Source: JAEUKQ01 sp964414755 (GTDB lineage Bacteria; Pseudomonadota; Alphaproteobacteria; JAEUKQ01). Taken from it: a DNA stretch of 8,725 bases. Position 1 is the first letter of the stretch, and each line of letters starts with the position of its first letter. Shown piece after piece: positions 1-6,629 of the stretch. The DNA lies in the NCBI GenBank assembly GCA_964414755.1, contig CAYPXH010000051.1, positions 1-8,725 of the forward strand, given 5' to 3'. The translations under genes were made by a program, and so were the position numbers. The notes beneath the pieces are model-generated. The model saw only the letters and a list, made by a program, of their open reading frames with translations. It was not told the DNA's origin and did no database searches.

Positions 1-14
1 CGCCCCCTCCGCCA
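1..14 (+). tRNA. 3' end of a tRNA, probably tRNA-Ser (truncated by window edge)
   Basis: The window opens with CGCCCCCTCCGCCA. It reads as the end of a T-arm, a 7-nt acceptor 3' strand (CCCCTCC, positions 4-10), discriminator G at 11 and an encoded CCA at 12-14. A G discriminator with a CTCCGCCA end is typical of bacterial tRNA-Ser, whose 5' end would then be GGAGGGG. The rest of the gene lies outside the window, so the anticodon and identity cannot be confirmed. Nothing resembling a T-rich terminator stem follows directly. Confidence 0.6.
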
Positions 15-180
15 AAATCATTTGTTGTTGGTTTCGTTTATAAAAGGCGCAAGCAGATTGTCTTATTTTTGGGTGTGATGTTCATTGTGGTTCTGAACAA
101 AATATGTGGGTGTTTTGCTGATTATAGAACATGCCACATTAATAGTTGATAAATTTTGGGGTGATCGGCAATTTATTATT

Positions 181-209
181 TTGAAATTTGTTGCTCGTTA
201 TTGCATTAT
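181..209 (+). promoter_or_regulatory. weak candidate sigma70-type promoter for the Gfa-like gene
   Basis: TTGAAA at 181-186 matches the -35 consensus at 5 of 6 positions. CATTAT at 204-209, after a 17-bp spacer, matches the -10 at 4 of 6. It lies about 50 bp upstream of the ATG at 262. In such AT-rich sequence matches like this arise often by chance, so this is only a suggestion. Confidence 0.25.
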
Positions 210-261
210 TTCATTCGATTAGCTGCAGTAAAAAATTTTAAATGAGCGAAAAAGGTGCGTT

Positions 262-660
262 ATGGAAGGTGGCTGTCATTGTGGTGCAGTTCGTTATCAT
301 ATAACCGGCAAAGCAATTACGCATGCATTATGTCATTGTAGCGATTGTCGCCGCCATGCTGGTGCACCCATGGTGGGGTGGTTGATGTTTCAGGAAAAGC
401 AGGTGGTTATCCTTAAAGGGCAAACGAAAACATATCAATCATCGGAACATGGGCGTAGGGATTTTTGCCCCAATTGTGGTACCGGATTATTTTATAAAAA
501 TGCCCAAATGATACCTGGTCTTATTGATGTACAAAGCGCAACCCTAGATGATCCGAACCAGTGGCCTGCACGGTGTCATATTCAAACAGCCGAGCGGCTT
601 TCATGGATGGCAGAGGCACATAAATTACCCGAATTTCTTCGTTATCCTTCACAAAAGTAA
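262..660 (+). CDS. GFA-family zinc protein (glutathione-dependent formaldehyde-activating enzyme-like)
   Basis: This 132-residue protein has the complete cysteine pattern of the Gfa/CENP-V fold. C5 and C7 form the CxC pair near the N terminus, C24, C26 and C29 the CxCxxC cluster, and C69 and C72 the CxxC pair. Family knowledge assigns these to a structural zinc site and a second zinc site that can exchange ligands with glutathione. The founding enzyme, Gfa of Paracoccus, was described as speeding S-hydroxymethylglutathione formation from formaldehyde and glutathione, but most short homologues have no proven substrate. The length is normal for the small cytoplasmic members. AAAGGTG at 251-257 is a good ribosome-binding site 4 nt before the ATG. 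No formaldehyde or glutathione genes are nearby, so the specific function is open. The family assignment is secure. Confidence 0.9.
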   Translation: MEGGCHCGAVRYHITGKAITHALCHCSDCRRHAGAPMVGWLMFQEKQVVILKGQTKTYQSSEHGRRDFCPNCGTGLFYKNAQMIPGLIDVQSATLDDPNQWPARCHIQTAERLSWMAEAHKLPEFLRYPSQK

Positions 661-832
661 TGAAATACCTATCACTTTAAATGAAGTATTTGTTAGTTGA
701 AAAGGGTGTGATATTACAATTTGGCACAGATATTCTGTAATCAATATACCCCAAGCGTGCATAATAAAGTTTTAGGGTAGGTTGGTTGATTAGGCTGAAT
801 TTCTAAAAATTAGTGTCTGAGCAAGGGTTTTA

Positions 833-2119
833 TTATTTTTTCAAAGGGGTTATCAAAATTTTGTCAATACGTTGACCATCCATATCAACAATTTCGAATT
901 TATAACCGTTGATTTCAAAATACTTGCCCGTGGCTGGCCCGAATTTTAATTGGCTTAGCATAAAACCAGCCATCGTTTGATATTCGTTCGTTAAAATAAT
1001 ATCCTCTAGGCCAATTGTTAGGTGAATTTCATCAATTGGAGTAAGGCCGTTCACTAACCATGATCCATCCGTCCGTGCCACAATTTGGGCATCATCTTGT
1101 GCATCATAATTTGCAGGAATAACACCGACAATCGCTTCCATTAGGTCTGAAATGGTGAATATCCCCTCAAGCACCCCGTCATTATCCACCACAACTGCAA
1201 ACTGAAGCCTTTTGTTACGAAAAGTTTTCAAAGCATCCAAGCAGGTGGCTTGTTCATGAATAAACAATGGTTGCTTTAAAAAATTTTTAACCTGAAAATC
1301 ATGTTTTTCTGGGATTTGGGCAATAATATCCTTAGTCTTAATAATGCCCAGAACGTGGCTAGTGTCTTCTTCAATAACCGGATAGCGTGAATGGCCAAAT
1401 TTAGCAATTTTTTGTGTCACTTCATCCAAACTGTCGTTGATATGGACAAAACAAACATCTTTGCGGTGTGTCATAATAGATTTGACATCGCGGTCCCCAA
1501 GACGGATAACCCGTCTAATAACGTTATGCTCTTCATTCTCAATGGCACCACTTGTTACGCCATCGGCAATAACGGCCCTAATTTCCATTTCCGTTACACC
1601 TTGGGGTTTTGGCTTAATTCTTAAGATATACATTAAAATTTTGGCCGAAATATCAAGAACTATAACAATCGGGGTGCATAATTTCGATAAAACCAACATT
1701 GGCCATGCAGCAAACATGGCAAAACGTTCAGGGTTATTCAGTGCCAGTTGTTTGGGTACCAGTTCGCCCACAACCACAGAAAAATAGGTTATGACGGTAA
1801 CAACCAAAAATACTGCCACAATTCCACCGTAGGGATAAATAAAAGAAACCTGATTAAATGGTTCTGTCAGCTTATTGGCAATGGTTGCCCCACCATATGC
1901 CCCAGCAAAAATGCCAACCAAAGTTATTCCGACTTGAACTGTTGACAAGAAACGGCCAGAGTTGCTAATAAGTTTTAGGGCTGATGCAGCCGACTTTTTG
2001 CCTTGCTTCGCATATTGTCTTAGCAGTGGTTGGCTTGATGCAATAATCGATATTTCAGCCAAAGCAAAGAAGGCATTAAGAAAAATAAGCAGTAAAATAG
2101 TCAATATTTCGTATATCAT
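833..2119 (-). CDS. hemolysin/CorC-family membrane transporter (DUF21-CBS-CBS-CorC_HlyC)
   Basis: The protein has 428 residues in the CNNM/CorC-like domain order. A DUF21 membrane domain (about 1-190) has hydrophobic segments near 3-22, 60-80, 97-120 and 135-165 and the conserved GELVPK signature at 118-123. A pair of CBS domains follows at about 212-266 and 278-332, then the C-terminal CorC_HlyC domain at about 346-427. It belongs in the inner membrane with the CBS and C-terminal domains in the cytoplasm. Relatives have been linked to Mg2+/Co2+ efflux and resistance, and the E. coli relative YtfL (PaeA) to polyamine export. The 'hemolysin' label is historical and the substrate here is unknown. 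The start is supported by the typical N-terminal helix beginning at residue 3, although no clear Shine-Dalgarno precedes it. The gene is convergent with the Gfa-like gene and divergent from the S41-like gene. Confidence 0.9.
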   Translation of the reverse strand: MIYEILTILLLIFLNAFFALAEISIIASSQPLLRQYAKQGKKSAASALKLISNSGRFLSTVQVGITLVGIFAGAYGGATIANKLTEPFNQVSFIYPYGGIVAVFLVVTVITYFSVVVGELVPKQLALNNPERFAMFAAWPMLVLSKLCTPIVIVLDISAKILMYILRIKPKPQGVTEMEIRAVIADGVTSGAIENEEHNVIRRVIRLGDRDVKSIMTHRKDVCFVHINDSLDEVTQKIAKFGHSRYPVIEEDTSHVLGIIKTKDIIAQIPEKHDFQVKNFLKQPLFIHEQATCLDALKTFRNKRLQFAVVVDNDGVLEGIFTISDLMEAIVGVIPANYDAQDDAQIVARTDGSWLVNGLTPIDEIHLTIGLEDIILTNEYQTMAGFMLSQLKFGPATGKYFEINGYKFEIVDMDGQRIDKILITPLKK

Positions 2120-2232
2120 TAGACGATGGGAATAAATTGATAAATCAAAATTCGTTGTTAGATAAAATTAAAATATATATTAAAATGCAATGCCGGGGAC
2201 AGAAAAAGACCTTATTAAGATCATTAAACAAA

Positions 2233-2287
2233 GTCATGTTTGGGGTAACAGTTTGTTGAATTAAGTTATTGTTAGCAAAGCTTGTTA
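2233..2287. repeat. 55-bp direct repeat, left copy, abutting the assembly gap
   Basis: These 55 bases are identical to 2388-2442 and end exactly where the run of Ns begins. The copies match at every base. Identical contig ends of one k-mer length are what a de Bruijn assembler leaves when two contigs share a terminal k-mer, so this is probably an assembly duplicate rather than a biological repeat. Confidence 0.95.
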
Positions 2288-2387
2288 NNNNNNNNNNNNN
2301 NNNNNNNNNNNNNNNNNNNNNNNNNNNNNNNNNNNNNNNNNNNNNNNNNNNNNNNNNNNNNNNNNNNNNNNNNNNNNNNNNNNNNNN
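2288..2387. other. assembly gap of 100 Ns in a divergent intergenic region
   Basis: Exactly 100 Ns is a conventional scaffolding gap of unknown length. It sits inside the 462-bp region between the divergent transporter and S41-like genes (2120-2581). That region must hold the promoters for both genes, but I found no convincing -35/-10 pair on either strand. It is very AT-rich and holds no recognisable RNA gene. The only small reading frame near the gap (2442-2504, 20 codons) has no supporting features. If the two 55-bp copies are really one, the true intergenic length would be about 307 bp. Confidence 0.97.
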
Positions 2388-2442
2388 GTCATGTTTGGGG
2401 TAACAGTTTGTTGAATTAAGTTATTGTTAGCAAAGCTTGTTA
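2388..2442. repeat. 55-bp direct repeat, right copy, abutting the assembly gap
   Basis: This copy is identical to 2233-2287 and begins at the first base after the Ns. See the left copy for interpretation. Confidence 0.95.
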
Positions 2443-2581
2443 TGAATGGCAACCAACATCATCGCAACAGCAAAATGTTTTTATTAGGAATTTTTACTGG
2501 TTAAGCATAAGCACAATAATAATAAATAATAGAAGCGGGGTTGATAGAGTATACGAAATAATTAATACATAGTTTTAAAAG

Positions 2582-3733
2582 ATGGAGTCAGCATTAGTGA
2601 GCAAATTAAACAAATTATCACATAAATTTTTAATGGTTATTTCTGCGTTTTTCCCATCACTCGTTATGGCGCAGTCGCAGCCCCTAACACCACCGGCACC
2701 GCATCTATTGATGCACGATTTGGATTTTATTTATCAGCAAATTATTGATAACCACCCGGGGGTTTATTACAAGGGCGATCCAAATTTTAAAAACAAGGCT
2801 GATCAAGCCTATCAGGTTGCACAGCAGGCTTTTAAAAACTTGTCTTCGGATGATATGAAGAATTTTGATCGCGGCGCAGAAATCATTGAACAGTTTGTTG
2901 CAAGCTTTGAAGATATTCATGTAGCAATTGGCTGGTATCACAAATTGCGGGGTCAACAATCAACAAAACGACCGGTTGGAAAAATACTGCTTAACCTTAA
3001 TCAATCGAAAATAGCCTGGATTAATTTGCCAACTTTTGTGTTAAACAAGGATCAAGAAAAAGACCTTCAGGCCATTTTTGACCAGGAATCTGCAATTAAG
3101 AGTAGACAAGTAATTGTTATTGATGTGCGGGGTAATAGCGGCGGAAATTCAGCTTATGGTCGGCAACTAGTTTATATGTTGTTTGGTCGTGATTACGTGA
3201 ATCAGAGATTGGCTGTTTATTACCAGCCTTTGTTTGTTGATTGGCGTGCAAGCCTTGGAAATTTTAATCATATGAAAGACACCATGATGAAAAATTATAC
3301 CCCGCAAAATCGCGCCAGTATTGATGCTTTCTTAGCTGATTTCCAGCAAGCCCTTGATCGGGGGCAACCCTATTTTCGTCAGAAAGAACCAGCCACCAAC
3401 GTGCCACCAGTTACACTGCCATCACCTGTATTGCCGCCGATCGTAGTAATTATTGATCAATCAAACATTAGCTCAACCCTTATCTTCATTGATGAATTAA
3501 AAGCTGTAACAGACAAGGTAATATTAGTTGGTGCAGAAAGCGGTGCCGATACTGTTTATGGAGAAATTCGTCGTGTTCAACTTCCAAGTGAAAAGGGTAT
3601 TTTTGCTTTTCCCATCAAAATTTTTGGTGGTCGTCAACGGGGAAACAACGAAAGCTATACACCAGATTATGCGATTGATCCACGGGATGATCTGGCAATA
3701 GAACAATTTATAAAGCAAAATTTTACAAAATGA
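2582..3733 (+). CDS. exported S41-family (tricorn/CtpA-like) serine peptidase-like protein
   Basis: The 383-residue product starts with a Sec signal peptide: a basic n-region, a hydrophobic stretch at about 16-27, and a likely cleavage after VMA (residue 30). It is therefore predicted to be periplasmic or secreted. The mature part resembles S41 peptidases. DIHVAI around H113 matches the catalytic-His region of tricorn-like members. VIDVRGNSGGN (178-188) is the S41 glycine-rich strand. SNISST (294-299) offers S297 as the probable nucleophile, followed by a VGAESGAD loop (316-323). The Ser/Lys dyad of CtpA/Prc is not visible, since no Lys lies about 25 residues after the Ser; this points to the Ser-His type. 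No PDZ domain is seen. A GTG at 2597 is preceded by GGAG (2584-2587) and would give a shorter signal peptide, so the true start may be there. Substrate unknown. It is the first gene of a possible four-gene operon. Confidence 0.78.
   Translation: MESALVSKLNKLSHKFLMVISAFFPSLVMAQSQPLTPPAPHLLMHDLDFIYQQIIDNHPGVYYKGDPNFKNKADQAYQVAQQAFKNLSSDDMKNFDRGAEIIEQFVASFEDIHVAIGWYHKLRGQQSTKRPVGKILLNLNQSKIAWINLPTFVLNKDQEKDLQAIFDQESAIKSRQVIVIDVRGNSGGNSAYGRQLVYMLFGRDYVNQRLAVYYQPLFVDWRASLGNFNHMKDTMMKNYTPQNRASIDAFLADFQQALDRGQPYFRQKEPATNVPPVTLPSPVLPPIVVIIDQSNISSTLIFIDELKAVTDKVILVGAESGADTVYGEIRRVQLPSEKGIFAFPIKIFGGRQRGNNESYTPDYAIDPRDDLAIEQFIKQNFTK
2584..2587 (+). promoter_or_regulatory. possible ribosome-binding site favouring a GTG start at 2597
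   Basis: GGAG lies 9 nt before an in-frame GTG (codon 6 of the S41-like gene). The upstream ATG at 2582 has only a short A-rich run before it. If this is the real site, the protein begins five residues later and keeps its signal peptide intact. Confidence 0.4.
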
Positions 3734-3791
3734 TGATCACGGCAGTTTATATCCACCAGATGAACTATCTAAGTACGTACGTGTCGGGAAT

Positions 3792-4790
3792 ATGACAAGA
3801 TTGAAACAGACCTACAATCTGTCGATCAGTCCGTTTCAAGGTCAGCATTGTGAAACAACCGCTACGGGCACCTTATTGGGTCAGCTGGAAATTAAATTAT
3901 CTGAACCCATGTTATTTGGCCTTGGACAGGGATTGGGCTTTATATATTGGCATATGAAAACCATGCCACAGCCTTTTTTAGGCGGGCGCATTAAGCCAGG
4001 GCAGATAACCAATAACTTGGCCAAGTATTTGCCATTTAAGATTGTCATCCATGAAACGTCATCCCCTGCAAAAGCATGGCTAAATCTTGAAACATGGTTG
4101 CATCAAGGTCGTGTTGTTGGCTTAAAACTTGATAGCTATTACCTGGAATATTTCACGCAGCCAATTCATTTTGCAGGGCATTATGTTGCCTGTTATGGTT
4201 ATAACCAAACGCATGCCTTTCTTGTTGACACCAAGCAGCAAGGCGGGCTGGTTCAAACGTCACTTTCAAGCCTTGCCAATGCGCGGGCTGCTAAGGGGCC
4301 GATGGCATCAAAAAACCTGTCTTATGTTTTTGAAAAAGATACACGTTCATTTTCGCTTCATCAGGCAATTTTAAATGCTATTCGCGCCAATGCACATGAT
4401 TACATAAATCCACCCATTCAAAATGTTGGTTTTTTAGGTATCGCCAAGGCAAGCAAACATATTACTGGGTGGTTTTTAAACAGTCGCAATCCATCAGCTG
4501 AATTCGAAACGGCGGCTATGTTGATGGAACGTGCCGGAACAGGCGGTGCACTATTTCGCAATTTTTACCGTGATTTTTTAGAGGAAGCTTATCAGTTGCT
4601 TGGCGTACCCGACCTCAAGGAGGGGTACCGGCAATTTACCATTATTGCGCATTTATGGACCCAGGTTTCAGACTTGTTTATGGAAATTGCTTATAAAGGC
4701 CAGGAATCAGCTTTGAATAAGGCTTCTAATCTTTTGCGGCAACTTTCAGAACTTGAATATCAAGTAATGATCTTACTTGCCAAAGTTTAG
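3792..4790 (+). CDS. BtrH_N / DUF4872 domain protein
   Basis: The 332-residue protein has two regions. The N-terminal half (about 13-150) matches BtrH_N. It has GQHCET around C20, the following FGLGQGLGFIY stretch (42-52), GHYVACYGY with H130, and FLVDTK with D146. Together these give a papain-like Cys-His-Asp triad. The C-terminal half (about 180-330) matches DUF4872 and carries ERAGTGGALFRNFYRDFL (246-263). BtrH of butirosin biosynthesis moves an acyl chain from an acyl carrier protein onto an aminoglycoside. Here there is no carrier protein or aminoglycoside gene, so acyl transfer is a fold-level inference and peptidase or amidase activity is equally possible. There is no signal peptide, so it is probably cytoplasmic. 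It lies 58 bp after the S41-like gene on the same strand. GGGA sits very close to the ATG, so initiation may be weak. Confidence 0.82.
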   Translation: MTRLKQTYNLSISPFQGQHCETTATGTLLGQLEIKLSEPMLFGLGQGLGFIYWHMKTMPQPFLGGRIKPGQITNNLAKYLPFKIVIHETSSPAKAWLNLETWLHQGRVVGLKLDSYYLEYFTQPIHFAGHYVACYGYNQTHAFLVDTKQQGGLVQTSLSSLANARAAKGPMASKNLSYVFEKDTRSFSLHQAILNAIRANAHDYINPPIQNVGFLGIAKASKHITGWFLNSRNPSAEFETAAMLMERAGTGGALFRNFYRDFLEEAYQLLGVPDLKEGYRQFTIIAHLWTQVSDLFMEIAYKGQESALNKASNLLRQLSELEYQVMILLAKV

Positions 4791-4857
4791 ACATTTTATA
4801 GAAAATGATGATATATGTACCTGATAAATAAAATGATACTATTTTAAGACAAAAATT

Positions 4858-5904
4858 ATGGTCGATATGAAAGAAAAAACAAATTATCAGCTAGTTATCA
4901 ACCAGATACCCAAGGCCGAATTGCATGTGCATATTGAAGGGACGTTGGAACCAGAGCTACTTTTTCAAATGGCACGACGTAATCAAGTAACAATCCCTTA
5001 TCAAACGGTTCAAGAATTGCGGCAAGCATATAAATTCAATAACTTACAAGATTTTCTGAATATTTATTACGCTGGTGCCTCGGTTTTAATACACGAACAA
5101 GATTTTTACGACCTAACTTGGGCTTATCTGGAACGGGCGTACCAACAAAACATTTGCCATGTCGAGATATTCTTTGATCCACAAACCCATACCGACCGCG
5201 GAATTAGTTTTGATGTGATCATTAACGGGATAACAAAAGCCCTGGAAAACGCACAAAAACGGTGGGGTATTACTTTTCATGTATTTATGTGTTTCTTAAG
5301 ACATCTAGATGAGATCAGCGCCATAAAAACACTTGAAACCGCCCTATCTTATCGCAGCAAAATTATTGGAGTTGGCCTTGATTCATCAGAAAATGGCCAC
5401 CCACCCAGTAAGTTTGAACGGGTTTTTGCCAAAGCCAGACAAGAAGGGTTTTTAACCGTTGCACATGCAGGCGAAGAAGGACCGCCCAGTTACATTTGGC
5501 AAGCGCTCAATTTGTTACAGGTAATGCGAATCGACCATGGCAATCGGGCAATTGAGGATGAAGTTTTATTAAACATACTAGCCAAGCGGCAAGTGCCGCT
5601 AACAATGTGTCCTTTATCTAATATTAAGTTGAACGTAGTACGCCAATTAACCGATCACCCCCTTAAAAAGATGTTGGATAAAGGAATATTAGTAACGGTC
5701 AATTCAGACGATCCAGCTTACTTTGGTGGATATTTGAATGAAAATTATCTGGCTATAGTTAAGGCTTTAAATTTAAGTGTGGCAGATATTGGAACACTGG
5801 CAAAAAATTCTCTCCAAGCCAGCGTGATGCAGGCTGATCAGAAAGAATGGTATTTAAAAAAAATTGACAGCATAGTTAGCCAATATCCAAGAGTTTTCCA
5901 ATAA
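4858..5904 (+). CDS. add: adenine deaminase of the adenosine deaminase family
   Basis: The 348-residue enzyme has all the catalytic features of the metal-dependent deaminase family. H23 and H25 (ELHVHIEG), H203 in HAGEE with E206 as proton donor, H227 in RIDHG, and D284/D285 in NSDDPAYFGG supply the zinc site and base. It hydrolytically deaminates a purine to its 6-oxo form, in salvage or catabolism in the cytosol. The signatures FFDPQTHTDRG (105-115), GLDSSE (173-178), EEGPPSYIW (206-214) and PAYFGGY (286-292) are those of the subgroup in which bacterial and fungal members act on adenine rather than adenosine. Adenine (to hypoxanthine) is therefore the likelier substrate, although databases usually name it adenosine deaminase (add). 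Neither the ATG at 4858 nor the one at 4867 has a clear Shine-Dalgarno. It is 67 bp after the BtrH-like gene and 40 bp before the hydrolase. Confidence 0.93.
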   Translation: MVDMKEKTNYQLVINQIPKAELHVHIEGTLEPELLFQMARRNQVTIPYQTVQELRQAYKFNNLQDFLNIYYAGASVLIHEQDFYDLTWAYLERAYQQNICHVEIFFDPQTHTDRGISFDVIINGITKALENAQKRWGITFHVFMCFLRHLDEISAIKTLETALSYRSKIIGVGLDSSENGHPPSKFERVFAKARQEGFLTVAHAGEEGPPSYIWQALNLLQVMRIDHGNRAIEDEVLLNILAKRQVPLTMCPLSNIKLNVVRQLTDHPLKKMLDKGILVTVNSDDPAYFGGYLNENYLAIVKALNLSVADIGTLAKNSLQASVMQADQKEWYLKKIDSIVSQYPRVFQ

Positions 5905-5944
5905 GATATGCTGTTGGTTTTAAGCCTATTTTGTGTGAAAGAGT

Positions 5945-6499
5945 ATGAAGAAGAACAATAAAGAAAACAAAAATAGCAAAAAGAAAAACCAGAGAAAAGA
6001 AATGAAACCAGCCTTGATCATTATTGACATGCAACAAGCCTTTTATAAAGGAAAAACAGCAAAATTAATGGATGCAGCAACCGATTACATCAATCATATA
6101 CTACCCCTGTTTCGGCGCAAAAAATTACCGGTAATATGGGTACAGGATATGGATAAAGATGATGGCGTTGTTCCAGGAACCAAGGGATTCAATTTGATTA
6201 AAGGGCTGAAGCCGGCAATTGGCGAGAAAAAAATTACTAAACAATACGGTAATAGCTTCAATAAAACTGATCTTGAAGCAATATTGCGCCATGCCGGAGC
6301 GGATGTGATTATTTTGGCTGGATATTGTGCCGAATATTGTGTTTTATCAACCTATCGCGGTGCTTTAGACCGGGATTTAACCCCAATCATGTTACGTGGG
6401 GCATTAGCCAGCAATCGACAGAAAAATATTGATTTTGTTTTGGCTATCAGCGACATTATTTCGTGTAATGCTTTGCGTAGGTTCTTGTCTGGCCTGTAG
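5945..6499 (+). CDS. isochorismatase-like cysteine hydrolase
   Basis: The 184-residue protein is an isochorismatase-fold hydrolase. D28 in ALIIIDMQ, K99 in ITKQYGNSF and C132 in AEYCVLSTYRGA form the family's Asp-Lys-Cys triad. Members hydrolyse amides or related bonds (nicotinamide, ureidoacrylate, N-carbamoyl compounds) or isochorismate, and motifs alone do not settle the substrate. The first 19 residues are almost entirely Lys, Asn, Glu, Gln, Ser and Arg, whereas the family normally begins at the MKPALIIID strand. The ATG at 6002 (residue 20) is therefore a strong alternative start. GAAAGAG (5937-5943) precedes the first ATG and an A/G-rich stretch precedes the second; neither is decisive. 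It lies 40 bp after the deaminase and is probably co-transcribed with it, which might suggest a nitrogen-compound breakdown role, but this is inference. Confidence 0.88.
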   Translation: MKKNNKENKNSKKKNQRKEMKPALIIIDMQQAFYKGKTAKLMDAATDYINHILPLFRRKKLPVIWVQDMDKDDGVVPGTKGFNLIKGLKPAIGEKKITKQYGNSFNKTDLEAILRHAGADVIILAGYCAEYCVLSTYRGALDRDLTPIMLRGALASNRQKNIDFVLAISDIISCNALRRFLSGL

Positions 6500-6629
6500 C
6501 TTAATTAGTTGGGGTGCATAGGTGTTATGATCAATCATCATCGTTGTTAACATTGTTTAATTTGTGTCCAGGGTACATTGCTTGGCTGTTACTTTGGGCT
6601 GTTCACAATATTTGATGAAAGAATTGATT

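Noticed and set aside
663..691. AAATAC ... GTATTT inverted repeat after the Gfa-like gene
   Set aside because: A 6-bp, mostly A/T stem with a large loop and no T-tract is too weak to call a terminator.
726..738. Short inverted repeat ACAGA-TAT-TCTGT between the convergent genes
   Set aside because: The stem is only 5 bp, is AT-rich and has no following T-run, so it is not a convincing terminator or operator.
1391..1945. Several plus-strand reading frames opposite the CorC-like gene
   Set aside because: They are shadows of the real minus-strand gene and have low-complexity, unfamiliar translations.
2442..2504. A 20-codon reading frame directly after the right 55-bp copy
   Set aside because: It is very short, has no ribosome-binding site or recognisable content, and starts at the edge of a probable assembly artefact.
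3773..3782. Palindromic GTACGTACGT between the S41-like and BtrH-like genes
   Set aside because: It is a short alternating sequence with no second copy or promoter context, so chance is the simplest explanation.
4788..4817. TAGACA followed by TATATG as a promoter for the deaminase
   Set aside because: The -35-like box overlaps the upstream stop codon, and the -10 is only a 4-of-6 match with 18-bp spacing in AT-rich DNA.
6564..6629. GTG-initiated N-terminal extension of the reductase
   Set aside because: The 22 residues do not resemble the family, and the ATG at 6630 gives the normal N-terminal strand.
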